Shown here: positions 55,309 through 64,000 of the stretch, piece by piece
Position numbering within the stretch: position 1 is the first letter of the stretch
How the letters are laid out: each line of letters opens with the position of its first letter
NCBI GenBank assembly: GCA_922989275.2
Contig: OV277862.1
Coordinates: forward strand, 47,765,786 to 47,829,785
Direction: 5' to 3'
DNA length: 64,000 nucleotides
From: Gari tellinella
Taxonomy: Eukaryota > Mollusca > Bivalvia > Cardiida > Psammobiidae
Notes under the pieces: model-generated
Database searches by the model: none
What the model saw: the letters and a program-made list of their open reading frames with translations, nothing else
What the model was told of the DNA's origin: nothing
Made by a program: the position numbers and the translations under genes

Positions 55309-55410
55309 GTCACGTGCCTATTTTCCTGACGGATAACAGGGTGTCTAATATTAATGTGTTTGTTATCATGGTCACATGACCGATGATATTATGTCAATTG
55401 GTCACATGAT
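55309..55410. promoter_or_regulatory. Cluster of three CACRTG E-box-like sites
   Basis: GTCACGTG at 55309-55316, GTCACATGAC at 55371-55380 and GTCACATGAT at 55401-55410 lie within about 100 bp. Such sites bind bHLH-zip factors in animals. Downstream are a TTATTTAAA word (55503-55510), an ATG at 55529 opening a 20-codon frame (MFECTQHQSL...), and GACGAGGTAAAAAC at about 55583, which reads like a splice donor. TGACGTCA occurs at 55653-55660. A promoter with a short first exon is possible but unproven. Confidence 0.25.
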
Positions 55411-57214
55411 CTGCAGCCGAAACTTCTTTTTTCATCGATTCGCTTTATTTTCCCGCCGTTAAGGGACAATATTCTAAAATTCTCATAACGTGTGGCGACG
55501 GTTATTTAAACTATTCATTGCAAACAAAATGTTTGAGTGTACGCAGCATCAGTCGCTTGCTGGTATATTGTCTATATTGTTGACGAGGTAAAAACACCAG
55601 ATTTGTTGGCAAATAATGTTCTTACATTTCAATTTTCAAAGATATCCGGATGTGACGTCACTGACTTCAACTTTATAATTGCGCGCTCTTATGAAGTTAC
55701 ACAGGAAATCTTGGAACAAAACTGAATCTAACCTCAAAATTACATTGTTTATAAAATGTCAGCTTGGAACAAAGGAGTTTCTGTATGGAGTGTTGTCTAG
55801 GATAAATACAATATTTGGTTCCTAGCTTTGAATTTTATTCAAATCTAGGAACCAATTATTCTCTATATTGGTGCTATATGACCATTATTGTGTAGCAGTG
55901 CAGTGCTCGATCTATAAAAATATACTTCTTGTCATTTTCGTTTTATGAATTTTCTGGAACGACATTTAATTGTCTTTTATAAACACGTCCTGAAATTGAT
56001 GAGCAGACAACATATTGATGTGGGTGGTTTCTGTGTGCGAAGGTAAAACAATATAATTATTGTTGACATAAACTTGAGTTTGAGAAATATCATTGTGATG
56101 CTTTTTCTGTTGACATTAAACCGCTTATTTTACTCGGTACGCACGCAGTGGCTCGTTCATATCAATCTCCAACTACACGCAACATACAAGGGATACAAAA
56201 CATAGCTAATTGGCAATTACCTTGTTCGTAGAGAGTTAGAACATTGAACTTAAAAACCACTACGATTTCTCCAAACCGAATAAAATTCCAACTGAGTTCA
56301 TTGATTTTTCTTTCTTTTCTTAAATTTTTTTTTTAGGTCAAGTTTGCTTTTCACACTCTTTAAGACCTTACGTATGTAACTTTAAAGACGCGTAATTTAA
56401 GCTGTCGTGATATGTTGTGGACTTAGGTCAGGGATACTTTAAACAACAAAGAAACGTCAACTACATGACCTAATATATACCTCTAAGTGCTCCCCTTGCT
56501 TTGCGGATTAATGAAAATAGCAATTTTCAATACCATTTCTAAGTCGTAAACACTAATGTTGAATTAATGTACTGTTAAACTAACTATAGTTCCAATATGT
56601 ATGTCAAAAGAACAACAACAAACTGAACAGCCTCACTATTTTGGGGTTTTGAATACCAGCATGCCGTACTTAATAGATGTCGTTTCTAAATACATAAATA
56701 AAATACCAAAACAAGTTCCTAAAGTAGCTTTTTATATTAAAACAAATTGTTCTGTCCTACATAAACCAAAACTTAGGAAACCACTTAAGAGGAAACATGT
56801 TTGCTGTTAATATATTGCCTGTTTCTAAACTGCCGTCTGCTGTAAATCTAAAAATTATAGTTTAGGTATTTTGACCATCATTACTTCGGCGAGTGCATGG
56901 CGCGTCTAGTCGTTTAAACTTGTTTCAAACAATTTGCAAAGTTAAGTGAAGTCGCGAACGGGCGTCGAAGAGTTTGCGCAAAGATGTTAGTTTCAACGGA
57001 AACAGCTTCGAAACCGATACTACATTCAAATTAATCAAAGACGGGCTTTGATAAAAACGAGGGCTCTTTATCAAAAGGCTGGTCTCTTTCCGGTCGGAAG
57101 GAGTTTTAGCGTGACAGGAACGAACCAACCGAGTTTATAGACGCCCGTTTTTAATTAAACCCGTGCTTGATTTGTTTCTTGAATGAGTTCATTGTGTTGG
57201 TAAATCCATATAAA
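55411..57214. other. No gene recognised
   Basis: Apart from the possible first exon noted at 55529, nothing is assigned. Plus-strand frame 56601-56810 is lysine- and proline-rich and unrecognised; minus-strand frame 56925-57128 likewise. A C/T-rich stretch ending in TTTTTTTTTAGG lies near 56310-56337. Confidence 0.35.
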
Positions 57215-57604
57215 TGTGTGCAAAATACAGCAGCCCGCATCATTACCAGGACTCCTCGGTACAATCACATCACTCCAGTCTTGAAGGAGCTTCACTGGCT
57301 TCCAGTTCAACACAGAGTTGAATTCAAAATTCTGACACTCACATACAAAGCCATGTGCAATGATTCTCCAATGTACATTGTTAGTATGCTGGACGTGTAT
57401 AGACCTCGAAGAGAGTTGCGGTCTGCGAGTAAATCAGTATCGCTGGTTGTGCCGAGAAGTCGTTTGGTGAAGTTTGGAGATAGAAGTTTCATGCATGCAG
57501 CCCCAAAGCTCTGGAACTCTCTACCATCAGACATCAGAGATGCGACCTCAGTTGCAGTCTTCAAAAAACGTCTGAAAACACAGTTCTTTAATATTTATTA
57601 TTAG
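57215..57604 (+). pseudogene. LINE reverse transcriptase, C-terminal fragment
   Basis: An open frame of about 130 codons starting within KCVQNTAARIITRTPRYNHI, then TPVLKELHWLPVQHRVEFKI, LTLTYKAM, RSRLVKFGDRSF, APKLWNSLPSDIR and VFKKRLKTQFF, ending at TAG 57602-57604. QN.AAR, HITPVL..LHWLPV..R..FK, LTYKA and WN.LP..IR are the standard words at the C-terminus of Jockey/CR1/L2-group non-LTR retrotransposon ORF2. The endonuclease and catalytic reverse transcriptase domains are absent, as usual for a 5'-truncated LINE copy. The reading frame is intact where present, so this insertion is moderately young. Confidence 0.92.
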
Positions 57605-57620
57605 AACACATTAGGAAATG

Positions 57621-58063
57621 GATGACTGCTACCTCCGGGCTATGTTCTTGCTGTAGATATTGTGGGTCTAAATGGGAGTTCTGGAAGTGTACCGCTTGCC
57701 CATGCCTGTTCGGTGGATCTTGATGGTAGGGATTGCCCCTGATCTCTTTGAAACCGACTGGCTTGGGGTTTGCGGTATAATTCAGGGACAGCTTCTGATC
57801 TTGATGTTTTATAAAGTAAGGGTGTATTTTCAGCCATGGAACATGTAGGTCCCGCGGGTTTTGGGTGGAGAGGGTAGATGACTGCTACCCTAAGGCTGTG
57901 TTCATTCTGTATATGTTATGGGTCTAATTTTTAGTTCTGGGGTTGTACCGTTGACCAGTGCCTGTCTGGTGGATCTTTGATGGTAGGGATATGGCTCTGA
58001 TCTCTTTTGAAACCAGCTGGCGGGGTCTGTGGTATAATTCTTGGACAGCTTTCACCATTTTTA
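57621..58063 (+). repeat. Tandem duplication in LINE 3' end, 257-bp period
   Basis: GATGACTGCTACC at 57621 and 57878 starts two copies sharing GGTGGATCTTGATGGTAGGG-like, TGATCTCTTTGAAACC, and GGTATAATTC..GGACAGCTT. The second copy is partial. Confidence 0.82.
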
Positions 58064-58134
58064 ATCATGTCATTGATCTTCTATAGAGTTTTTAGTTATG
58101 GTCGCATGTTATTTTTCCTAGTTATGTTACATTA

Positions 58135-58470
58135 GATGGCCTGCATTGGGCGCTCTGCTATTATTTCTATTGGTCGGCAATCTTTAGCCGGTTGGTTCAT
58201 TGCTGATTGATGGGGGTAGTGTGATCGCCGTTTTGGGGGCTGTCTTTTGTATGTTTATTCTTATTTACTTTAGATCTAATTATAGTTATTTGTGTTTTGT
58301 CGATGGCCTGCATTGGGCGCTCTACAATTATTTATATCAGTCGTCAATACTTAGCCGGTCGGTTCATTGCTGATTGATGGGGGTAATGTGATCGCCGTTT
58401 TGGGGGACTGTCTTTTATATGTTTATTCATGTTTTATTTCAGATCTAATTGTAGTTATTTTGTCTTTTCT
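58135..58470 (+). repeat. Tandem duplication in LINE 3' end, 167-bp period
   Basis: GATGGCCTGCATTGGGCGCT at 58135 and 58302 starts two copies sharing TTAGCCGGT.GGTTCATTGC, TGATTGATGGGGGTA.TGTG, ATCGCCGTTTTGGGGG and AGATCTAATT.TAGTTATT. About 90 percent identity by eye. Confidence 0.87.
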
Positions 58471-58545
58471 CGATTTATAGGTACATATGTGTTATTTCAT
58501 GTAAAGCGCGTTTAAACGAATAAGTAAATGGAATTGTAAAGACCT

Positions 58546-61500
58546 TTTTTTACGTATCATTTACAAAGGCATCTAACAGCTGTTTAAAGGTCGTACTAAT
58601 TTAGCTTTGCTATGACATTTACGTTACACACATTTTACGAAGAAAACTAAACTCACAATTAAAATCTTATTTCGGCACTACAAACGGTTTTTGTGCCATC
58701 TGCTGTAGGCAATGACTACACTTAGGGATCACTTTTCCGTCGTCGGTCTGTCCGAACGCACGAAGGGTCACTTGATAGGAATGGAGAAAAATAGAGAACA
58801 ATCGAATTCCATGTATTCTGTTGTGTGTTATTGGGTATAATGTGCACTGTTGGATACTTTTAAACAAACAAAACCCAGAATTAGTGTCCAATTGTAAGGA
58901 ATGACGTCCATCTGTCCGTCCGCGTAAACATTTTGGGTTGATGGGACTAGGTGACGTAACACAAAACAAAAAACAGTAGAGCTGTTCATTCCGTTAGTCC
59001 ATGTTGGATTTATGTGGCTTTTTTGGTCTGTGTTGCTTCTTTATAACAATGGGAAAGTCACATAAACCTGAAATGTTAGAATGTCCGTCCTTCCGTCTGC
59101 CTGTGTATCTGTATGTCCGTCCGTCACACCTTTTTCGTCACGCTTTTCCGTCACACGTTTCCTTTTGACTTTAACTCCTGGTCTACTGAAGCTTTCACGA
59201 TGAAATTTCATTTCTGAAAAGAGCTCAGCAAATAAAATGTCCTGTCCTAGGTTTTTAACTCTTGAAACAAAATAATAAGAATTATTCTCCTTTTCCGTAG
59301 TTTTTGTTTTCTATAGATAAGTTGTGTTATACCTTTGGTATGAAAATTTACCAAGGAAAGGTATTGATGAGTGAAATTGTTTTGCACAAGGTCCATAAGT
59401 CTTGCATCAAAACTGGGAGAGCTATATCCCTTTTTCTATATACTGATGTTTTCCAGATGAAATCAAATTTAAAGAAAGATTTTTAAACGTTGAATGTCTT
59501 GCAAAAGGTCATAACTCGTGCACCGATACTGTGAGAGGTTTTCCCCTTGTTCACACTTTTTCAGGCAGATAACGTCTGCTTTACTGACGCTTTTCATTTG
59601 GCTTGTTCGACTAATGATTGCTGGGAGGTGACACACGTGTTACGGAGAACATCCTGCCAGTGTTGAATCCAATCGATTTCGTGTGGGTTAAGTTATCACA
59701 ACAATCCTTTTTTAACATACAATGTTCTTTCAAATCATAACAACGGTTGTCAATTTCGTCACATAAGAAACACGACGCTACATGTATTTTCGATTATATT
59801 GGACAACCATCAACAACAAAAAAATCACCTTTAAAATTGCGGATCATCGAGTTGTCGAAAGCAAGAGACAAATTTTGAATCTCCTGTACAAGTAACGATT
59901 TAATTTCTCTCTGTGATCGTATCAGAAGGTCAATCTTCAGTTTTGCTTCGAAACAATATGTTGATACTAGTATATATGATTCTAATCTAACGCACGGTTT
60001 GATACATACAAGATAAGGTTTGCTAAAATACTGCTCTGAGCTTTTTTAGCAACAAAAGCTCATCTAAAAGACAACACCGAAAAAGCGAAAGAGTTGTGTC
60101 TGGCCACTTCATATTGACCGCTGAAAGAAAAGCTGTTTCCATTTTATTGACCGCTCAAAGAAGATATGTTCCCATTTCGGAGAGAATTTGGTCTGTGTAA
60201 AACTAGGATTACGATTACTTCTTTGAGATTATGTGTGATATTTGATACACAAACTACAAATAGACGTGACTTATAACTAAGATGTAGAGTGGAATAATTG
60301 TACTGTTCTAACTTCATATTGAAACAAAGCACTGAAATATAAATCATATGAGCTATTTATCGGTTTGTAAATGTATAACGCATTTTCCATTTGTATCATG
60401 CAGACTACTATATATAGCGCATTGCGACCTTTTATAAACCAATAGTTAACATTTCCGATAGACCTTTATTAGTTGATAAACGCAAACCAGACATAACGCT
60501 GTTTTATGATATGCCATAAAGGACAGTGTGAACTAAATCTAATTTAGTATTTTACAATTCGCTTGTCTGTTGTTGCTGTTACGTGCCTCATTTAAGTATG
60601 CACTGAGAGAGCAATACACATGTATACACATACAGTAGAGTGATAAAAAGACAAAGATAGGCAGTGAGAAACAGACATTGTGAGCGATATTGAACAGAGA
60701 GAAACAGAGAGAGCAACATTTCTCCTATGTTTACCTGTGTTGGATAAGGATTAATCCCATGGTAAAACTCGCTATCCTCCAAACCAAGTGACGACAAAAT
60801 GTTATCCAGCTTAACCACAAGCGTTGCTGTATGACGCAGGTGACTACATTACGTCATTTGTGATGACGTTGGTATAAACAACGCCATGATTTGGTGGAAA
60901 AGGTGCACGCAAACTGCAATTATTCGGTTGTTTGTATCATGTTTTAATAATTTAAATGGCAGAAAAACTTTTCAACATTCGTTTTCTTGATGTAGGATAA
61001 AAATCCCCCCCCCCCCTCTGGTAAAAAATTCACACAGTGACTTGGCAAGCCACGTCCCTGCATGAATGTTCTGACCTTCAGGGGAGAAATTCCTATCTGC
61101 ATGAACATTTATGGTCGATTCTTATTATATCAGTATTCACAAGTACCTCTGTCACTTCACAAACTAACGTTCTGGTTTTATATCTATATTAATAACACTT
61201 ATATGTTAACCCTTTTTCCGAATAGGCAATAGGATAATCAGCCATTGGCAAGAAACTCGAAATTTGCACATAGATATAAACGTACACACATTTTTTAAAA
61301 CTATCATATCACCCTCTGATACAACTTTTAGTATGTGGCATGTTATTCTGTGATACGAATGGTGCAATAATATCGATCGCATTTTGATGTCCGTTCCAGA
61401 CACTACTAAAATTACATTTTGTGAATAAATCGAGTGATCTACTAAACTCTTAAATGAGAAATGATTTGAAAATTATACAGCTCATGCCGTATCTTTCCGT

Positions 61501-61659
61501 AAATTATGGTTCTGTTGTTATACTAAGGCTAACAGTTAACCTCGTTTATTGGGCAACATTTCAGAAAATAGCAAATGTATTCACATTGTTATCCCTAGAA
61601 TGATTTGTTTGTATCCTTCTAGAACACCATAAATGGAAGACAGCAAATAATTATAATGT
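58546..61659. other. No gene seen; short simple repeats
   Basis: About 3.1 kb. TCCGTC-rich sequence at 59085-59160 (CCGTCCTTCCGTCTGCC, TTTTCCGTCACACG) and a poly-C run of 12 at 61005-61016. Frames at 58667-58969, 60588-60818 and 61206-61403 (minus) and 59304-59486 (plus) are unrecognised. Confidence 0.4.
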
Positions 61660-61860
61660 TTAACTTTTGCCAAAAGCCTGTTTTTAGTTAAAAACTTGGT
61701 GACCACTTGAAAGTAAAGCAGAAAGCGCATTATAGTATATTATGCGTTTAGCCTGCTTACGACTACCATCTGCTAGGAAATAATGTATATTCATTATGGT
61801 ACATATTCATTGTTGCATAAGTAAGAAGTTTTTTAACTCATTGGACTAATAGATAAGATG
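61660..61860. mobile_element. Degenerate core-A element
   Basis: TTTAACTTTTGCCAAAAGCC and TTGGTGACCACTTGAAAGTA, AAGCAGAAAGCGCATTATAG, then TATTATGCGTTTAGCCTGC and GACTACCATCTGCTAGG match the family. The stem at about 61708-61773 is partly broken; ends are unclear. Confidence 0.6.
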
Positions 61861-62047
61861 GGTGTTTAGATTGTGTTGGTGAGTAAGGATAAATGCCTTT
61901 TATATTGTATGACAAGGCCATGGTCATGTGTGACTGCTTCAAAACGTAACGTATTACTACTGTTCAGTTCTACAGTAAGACCCCTTTATTGCGACCACTT
62001 AATTATGTTAATGATTATGTGTTTTCAACAGGTTACTGTTTATAGCA

Positions 62048-62098
62048 AGGTTATAGTTTAAACAGAGAAGCTTTCTGTTTTACTGTAACCTTGCTTAA
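62048..62098. repeat. Core-A2 hairpin, part deleted
   Basis: AAGGTTATAGTTTAAACAGA pairs with TCTGTTTTACTGTAACCTTG around AGCTTTCT; followed by CTTAAAGAAGTCAGCTGCC. Belongs with 22587-22656 and 25866-25938, with one side of the stem shortened. Confidence 0.55.
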
Positions 62099-62110
62099 AG
62101 AAGTCAGCTG

Positions 62111-63102
62111 CCTTTTTTACATATATATAAATTAGCATTTTGTTTCAATGGTCGTAATTGAGAGATTTTTTGTGTAACATGAATAACCTAGCTTTGTAAA
62201 ACCGTAGGGAAAATACCGTACTTGTTACTGTTCGATTTCTGTGATCTTGTGGTTTTATATTTCAATAGAATAGTTAAAATGGATGATAGGTAGATACGAA
62301 AACATTTGATATATAACTTTTTTTTAATTCGTGCTTGAGATAAGGATGATGCTCGTGCAGCACGCGACCGCTAACTTTACTTATTCATTATTACGCACAA
62401 TAAATACAGCTATACGTATCACAACTTAAGGTAACGAAAATTATCAAGCCCAATGATAATTTTCAGTTTTAGAATGTCTAGGCACATGACTAACTTAATG
62501 TTAAGGTATTAGACAAAATTAGAAGTAAATAAATGCTAATAACAAATATATCTTCAAATTGACCCATTTTACAAAGTATCAATTGACAGAAATAAAAAAC
62601 GGTTATGTTTGTATAAAAATATTTAGAACCATATATTAACGATGTGAAGCTTTTTTCTTTTGAATGGTGTGAATTGCTTAACAATTATACGGTGGAAACT
62701 CACACTGTATGACATTTACGTCTACTGCTCATAAAACGTGTTCTTTTATTGGACAAAAAGAAATGCTTCACAGACAAAATGATAAACACCTCATAAAATG
62801 TTTTAGAAGTAATCTTTTGAAGTCGTTACCATATAGATGAGGAATTACCAGGGTTTAAGCAATACTTATTCAGATTTGTTCCCATACGTGGGAGGAACGT
62901 ATGTCCTTAGTTGATTTGTTCATGGACGAAGCTCCTCACCGGTCACGGCCTTGACTTTCTGAACAATATATCTGGATCAGACGCATCTTTGTGACTGCCT
63001 TTTGACGTTTTAGGCAAAATGCAGAAAACTCCTTTGTTCGACAATTATAGACAGATTATCTAAACAGTGAAGGGTTTCATTATGAGGTTTTTCAAATAGT
63101 AT
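62111..63102. other. No gene seen
   Basis: AT-rich; frame 62490-62684 (minus) is unrecognised. Confidence 0.4.
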
Positions 63103-63346
63103 TAATTCGTTCCCTGCAAATTGTATCGTCTGCTGAAAACCTCTTACTGGCAAAACATCGTCTGTTTTGGTAGTGTTGTCTGCAATATATTTAAAGTCAT
63201 CGTCAGTGCTTTTTCGACTGCAGAATTGCGGATATGAGTGTCAAACAGTTTGAATCCTGAGCAGGCGCCGCGTTACGCGGCGTTTGATCATCATTCAAAC
63301 TGTTTGCAAAGTCGCTTTTTGACGCCGTTGGCTGTATAAGAGTTAA
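63103..63346. mobile_element. TTAA-flanked hairpin element, core B
   Basis: TTAA at 63103-63106 and 63343-63346, 244 bp. Palindrome 63242-63306: CAAACAGTTTGAATCCTGAG pairs with CATCATTCAAACTGTTTG, around GGCGCCGCGTTACGCGGCG. The left end TTAATTCGTTCCCTGCAAAT, then TATCGTCTGCTG, matches the fragment at 59 and the 27750 and 29561 copies. Confidence 0.82.
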
Positions 63347-63905
63347 CCATTTCATGGTAAATGTGTCCATCTTGTTTAAAGAGTTATCTGATAAAATAGT
63401 GTCTACTTTGATAAATTCATCGGCACCTTAATTGCAAATACATTTAGAACAGTATAACAGACGAAAAAGAGATGTGATTGGCACATCATTGGGGTGCTTG
63501 TATTGATACAATCTGTTTGTGATTTCGAGATTTAGACACCACTAATGATTAAGAACGTTCAACAGAAATGTAAATTGGTTAGATACTGATTACCGTTACC
63601 ATTTTTGACAATATTCACTGATGCATAGCTGATACCAGTATTTCTATATTAACAGAGTTTAAATGAGGATCCAAAATACCATACTTAAAATAACAATCGC
63701 CGTACGTAAAAAATTAATGAATGATTGTGTATCCAACTAAAGCATGGCATAAAATGATCTGCACACGTGGTTGCAGAAATTGCCTTTAATCTGTTACTAC
63801 TTTAACACCATGAATCTGTTTAACATTTACTCTTTACATTTGCAAACAGTGTCAAATATTATAGTGCTCCTTTATTACCACTCTGTACAAGGACCACTCT
63901 CTTTG
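63347..63905. other. No gene seen
   Basis: AT-rich; nothing assigned. Confidence 0.4.
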
Positions 63906-64000
63906 TTAACCCTTTCCCCCATAGAAGCGCCTTTTAGCGTATTCAGTTTATTCTTGCCCTGAAGAAAATAGTTCCAATTTATACATTCATAAATATGTAT
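63906..64000. mobile_element. Core-A hairpin element, cut by window end
   Basis: TTAACCCTTTCCCCCATAGA, then GCGCCTTTTAGCGTATTCAG and GAAGAAAATAGTTCCAATTT, the left end of the core-A family as at 52739. The palindrome and right end lie beyond the window. Confidence 0.85.

Larger units (their letters stand above)
57215..58545 (+). mobile_element. 5'-truncated LINE (Jockey/CR1/L2 group) with long 3' end
   Basis: The coding end (57215-57604) is followed by about 0.9 kb of 3' sequence containing two internal duplications (see next entries). It finishes near 58500-58545 with CATGTAAAGCGCGTTTAAAC, resembling the GTAAAGCGC motif close to the 3' end of many invertebrate LINEs. No clean poly-A or target duplication was seen. 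Confidence 0.75.

Overview
This is an AT-rich (roughly two thirds A+T by eye), gene-poor stretch of animal nuclear DNA. No intact protein-coding gene, rRNA or functional tRNA was recognised. Almost every open frame is short and lies inside a repeat. The recognisable coding remains are dead transposon pieces: a Tc1/mariner transposase, two Penelope-like reverse transcriptase fragments and a LINE C-terminus. The dense TTAA-flanked palindromic elements beginning TTAACCC, and the CA/GT microsatellite carried by the Penelope-like tail, resemble what is known from bivalve mollusc genomes, perhaps a dreissenid or myid clam. That assignment is from memory and is inference only.

Layout. 1-5.9 kb: TTAA-flanked hairpin elements, an antisense Penelope-like tail and a 190-bp palindrome between degenerate GAAGT-type repeats. 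6.6-7.9 kb: 3' part of a Penelope-like reverse transcriptase plus its tail, then a hairpin element. 8.5-9.2 kb: decayed Tc1 transposase, minus strand. 10.7-17.7 kb: hairpin elements, a 332-bp tandem duplication, a GCCAAACTAGGC satellite and a TA-flanked element. 21-30.5 kb: a 0.95-kb and a 1.07-kb TTAA-flanked element (the second with an embedded tRNA-like segment), a Penelope-like tail, several hairpin elements and a 0.68-kb TA-flanked element. 32 kb: tRNA-derived SINE. 34.4-36.6 kb: second copy of the 1-kb element and a TA-flanked hairpin element. 39.3-47.1 kb: a large foldback-like structure whose long inverted arms are arrays of about 355-bp repeats. 48.7-51.9 kb: a second foldback-like element inserted into a hairpin element and itself carrying another hairpin element, a reverse transcriptase fragment and low-complexity DNA. 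52.7-54.2 kb: two hairpin elements. 57.2-58.5 kb: 5'-truncated LINE. 61.7-64 kb: more hairpin elements, the last cut by the window end.

The unifying theme is a crowd of non-autonomous elements. Most have TTAA at both ends (the target of piggyBac-type transposases) and a near-perfect internal palindrome. Two core palindromes recur. Core A has a GAAAGTAAAGCAGAATG arm. Core B has a CAAACAGT...GATCAGACGC arm and also sits in an element with a TA target duplication. Stem sequences differ between copies in a paired way. No autonomous piggyBac transposase was seen here, so mobilisation, if any, would be in trans.
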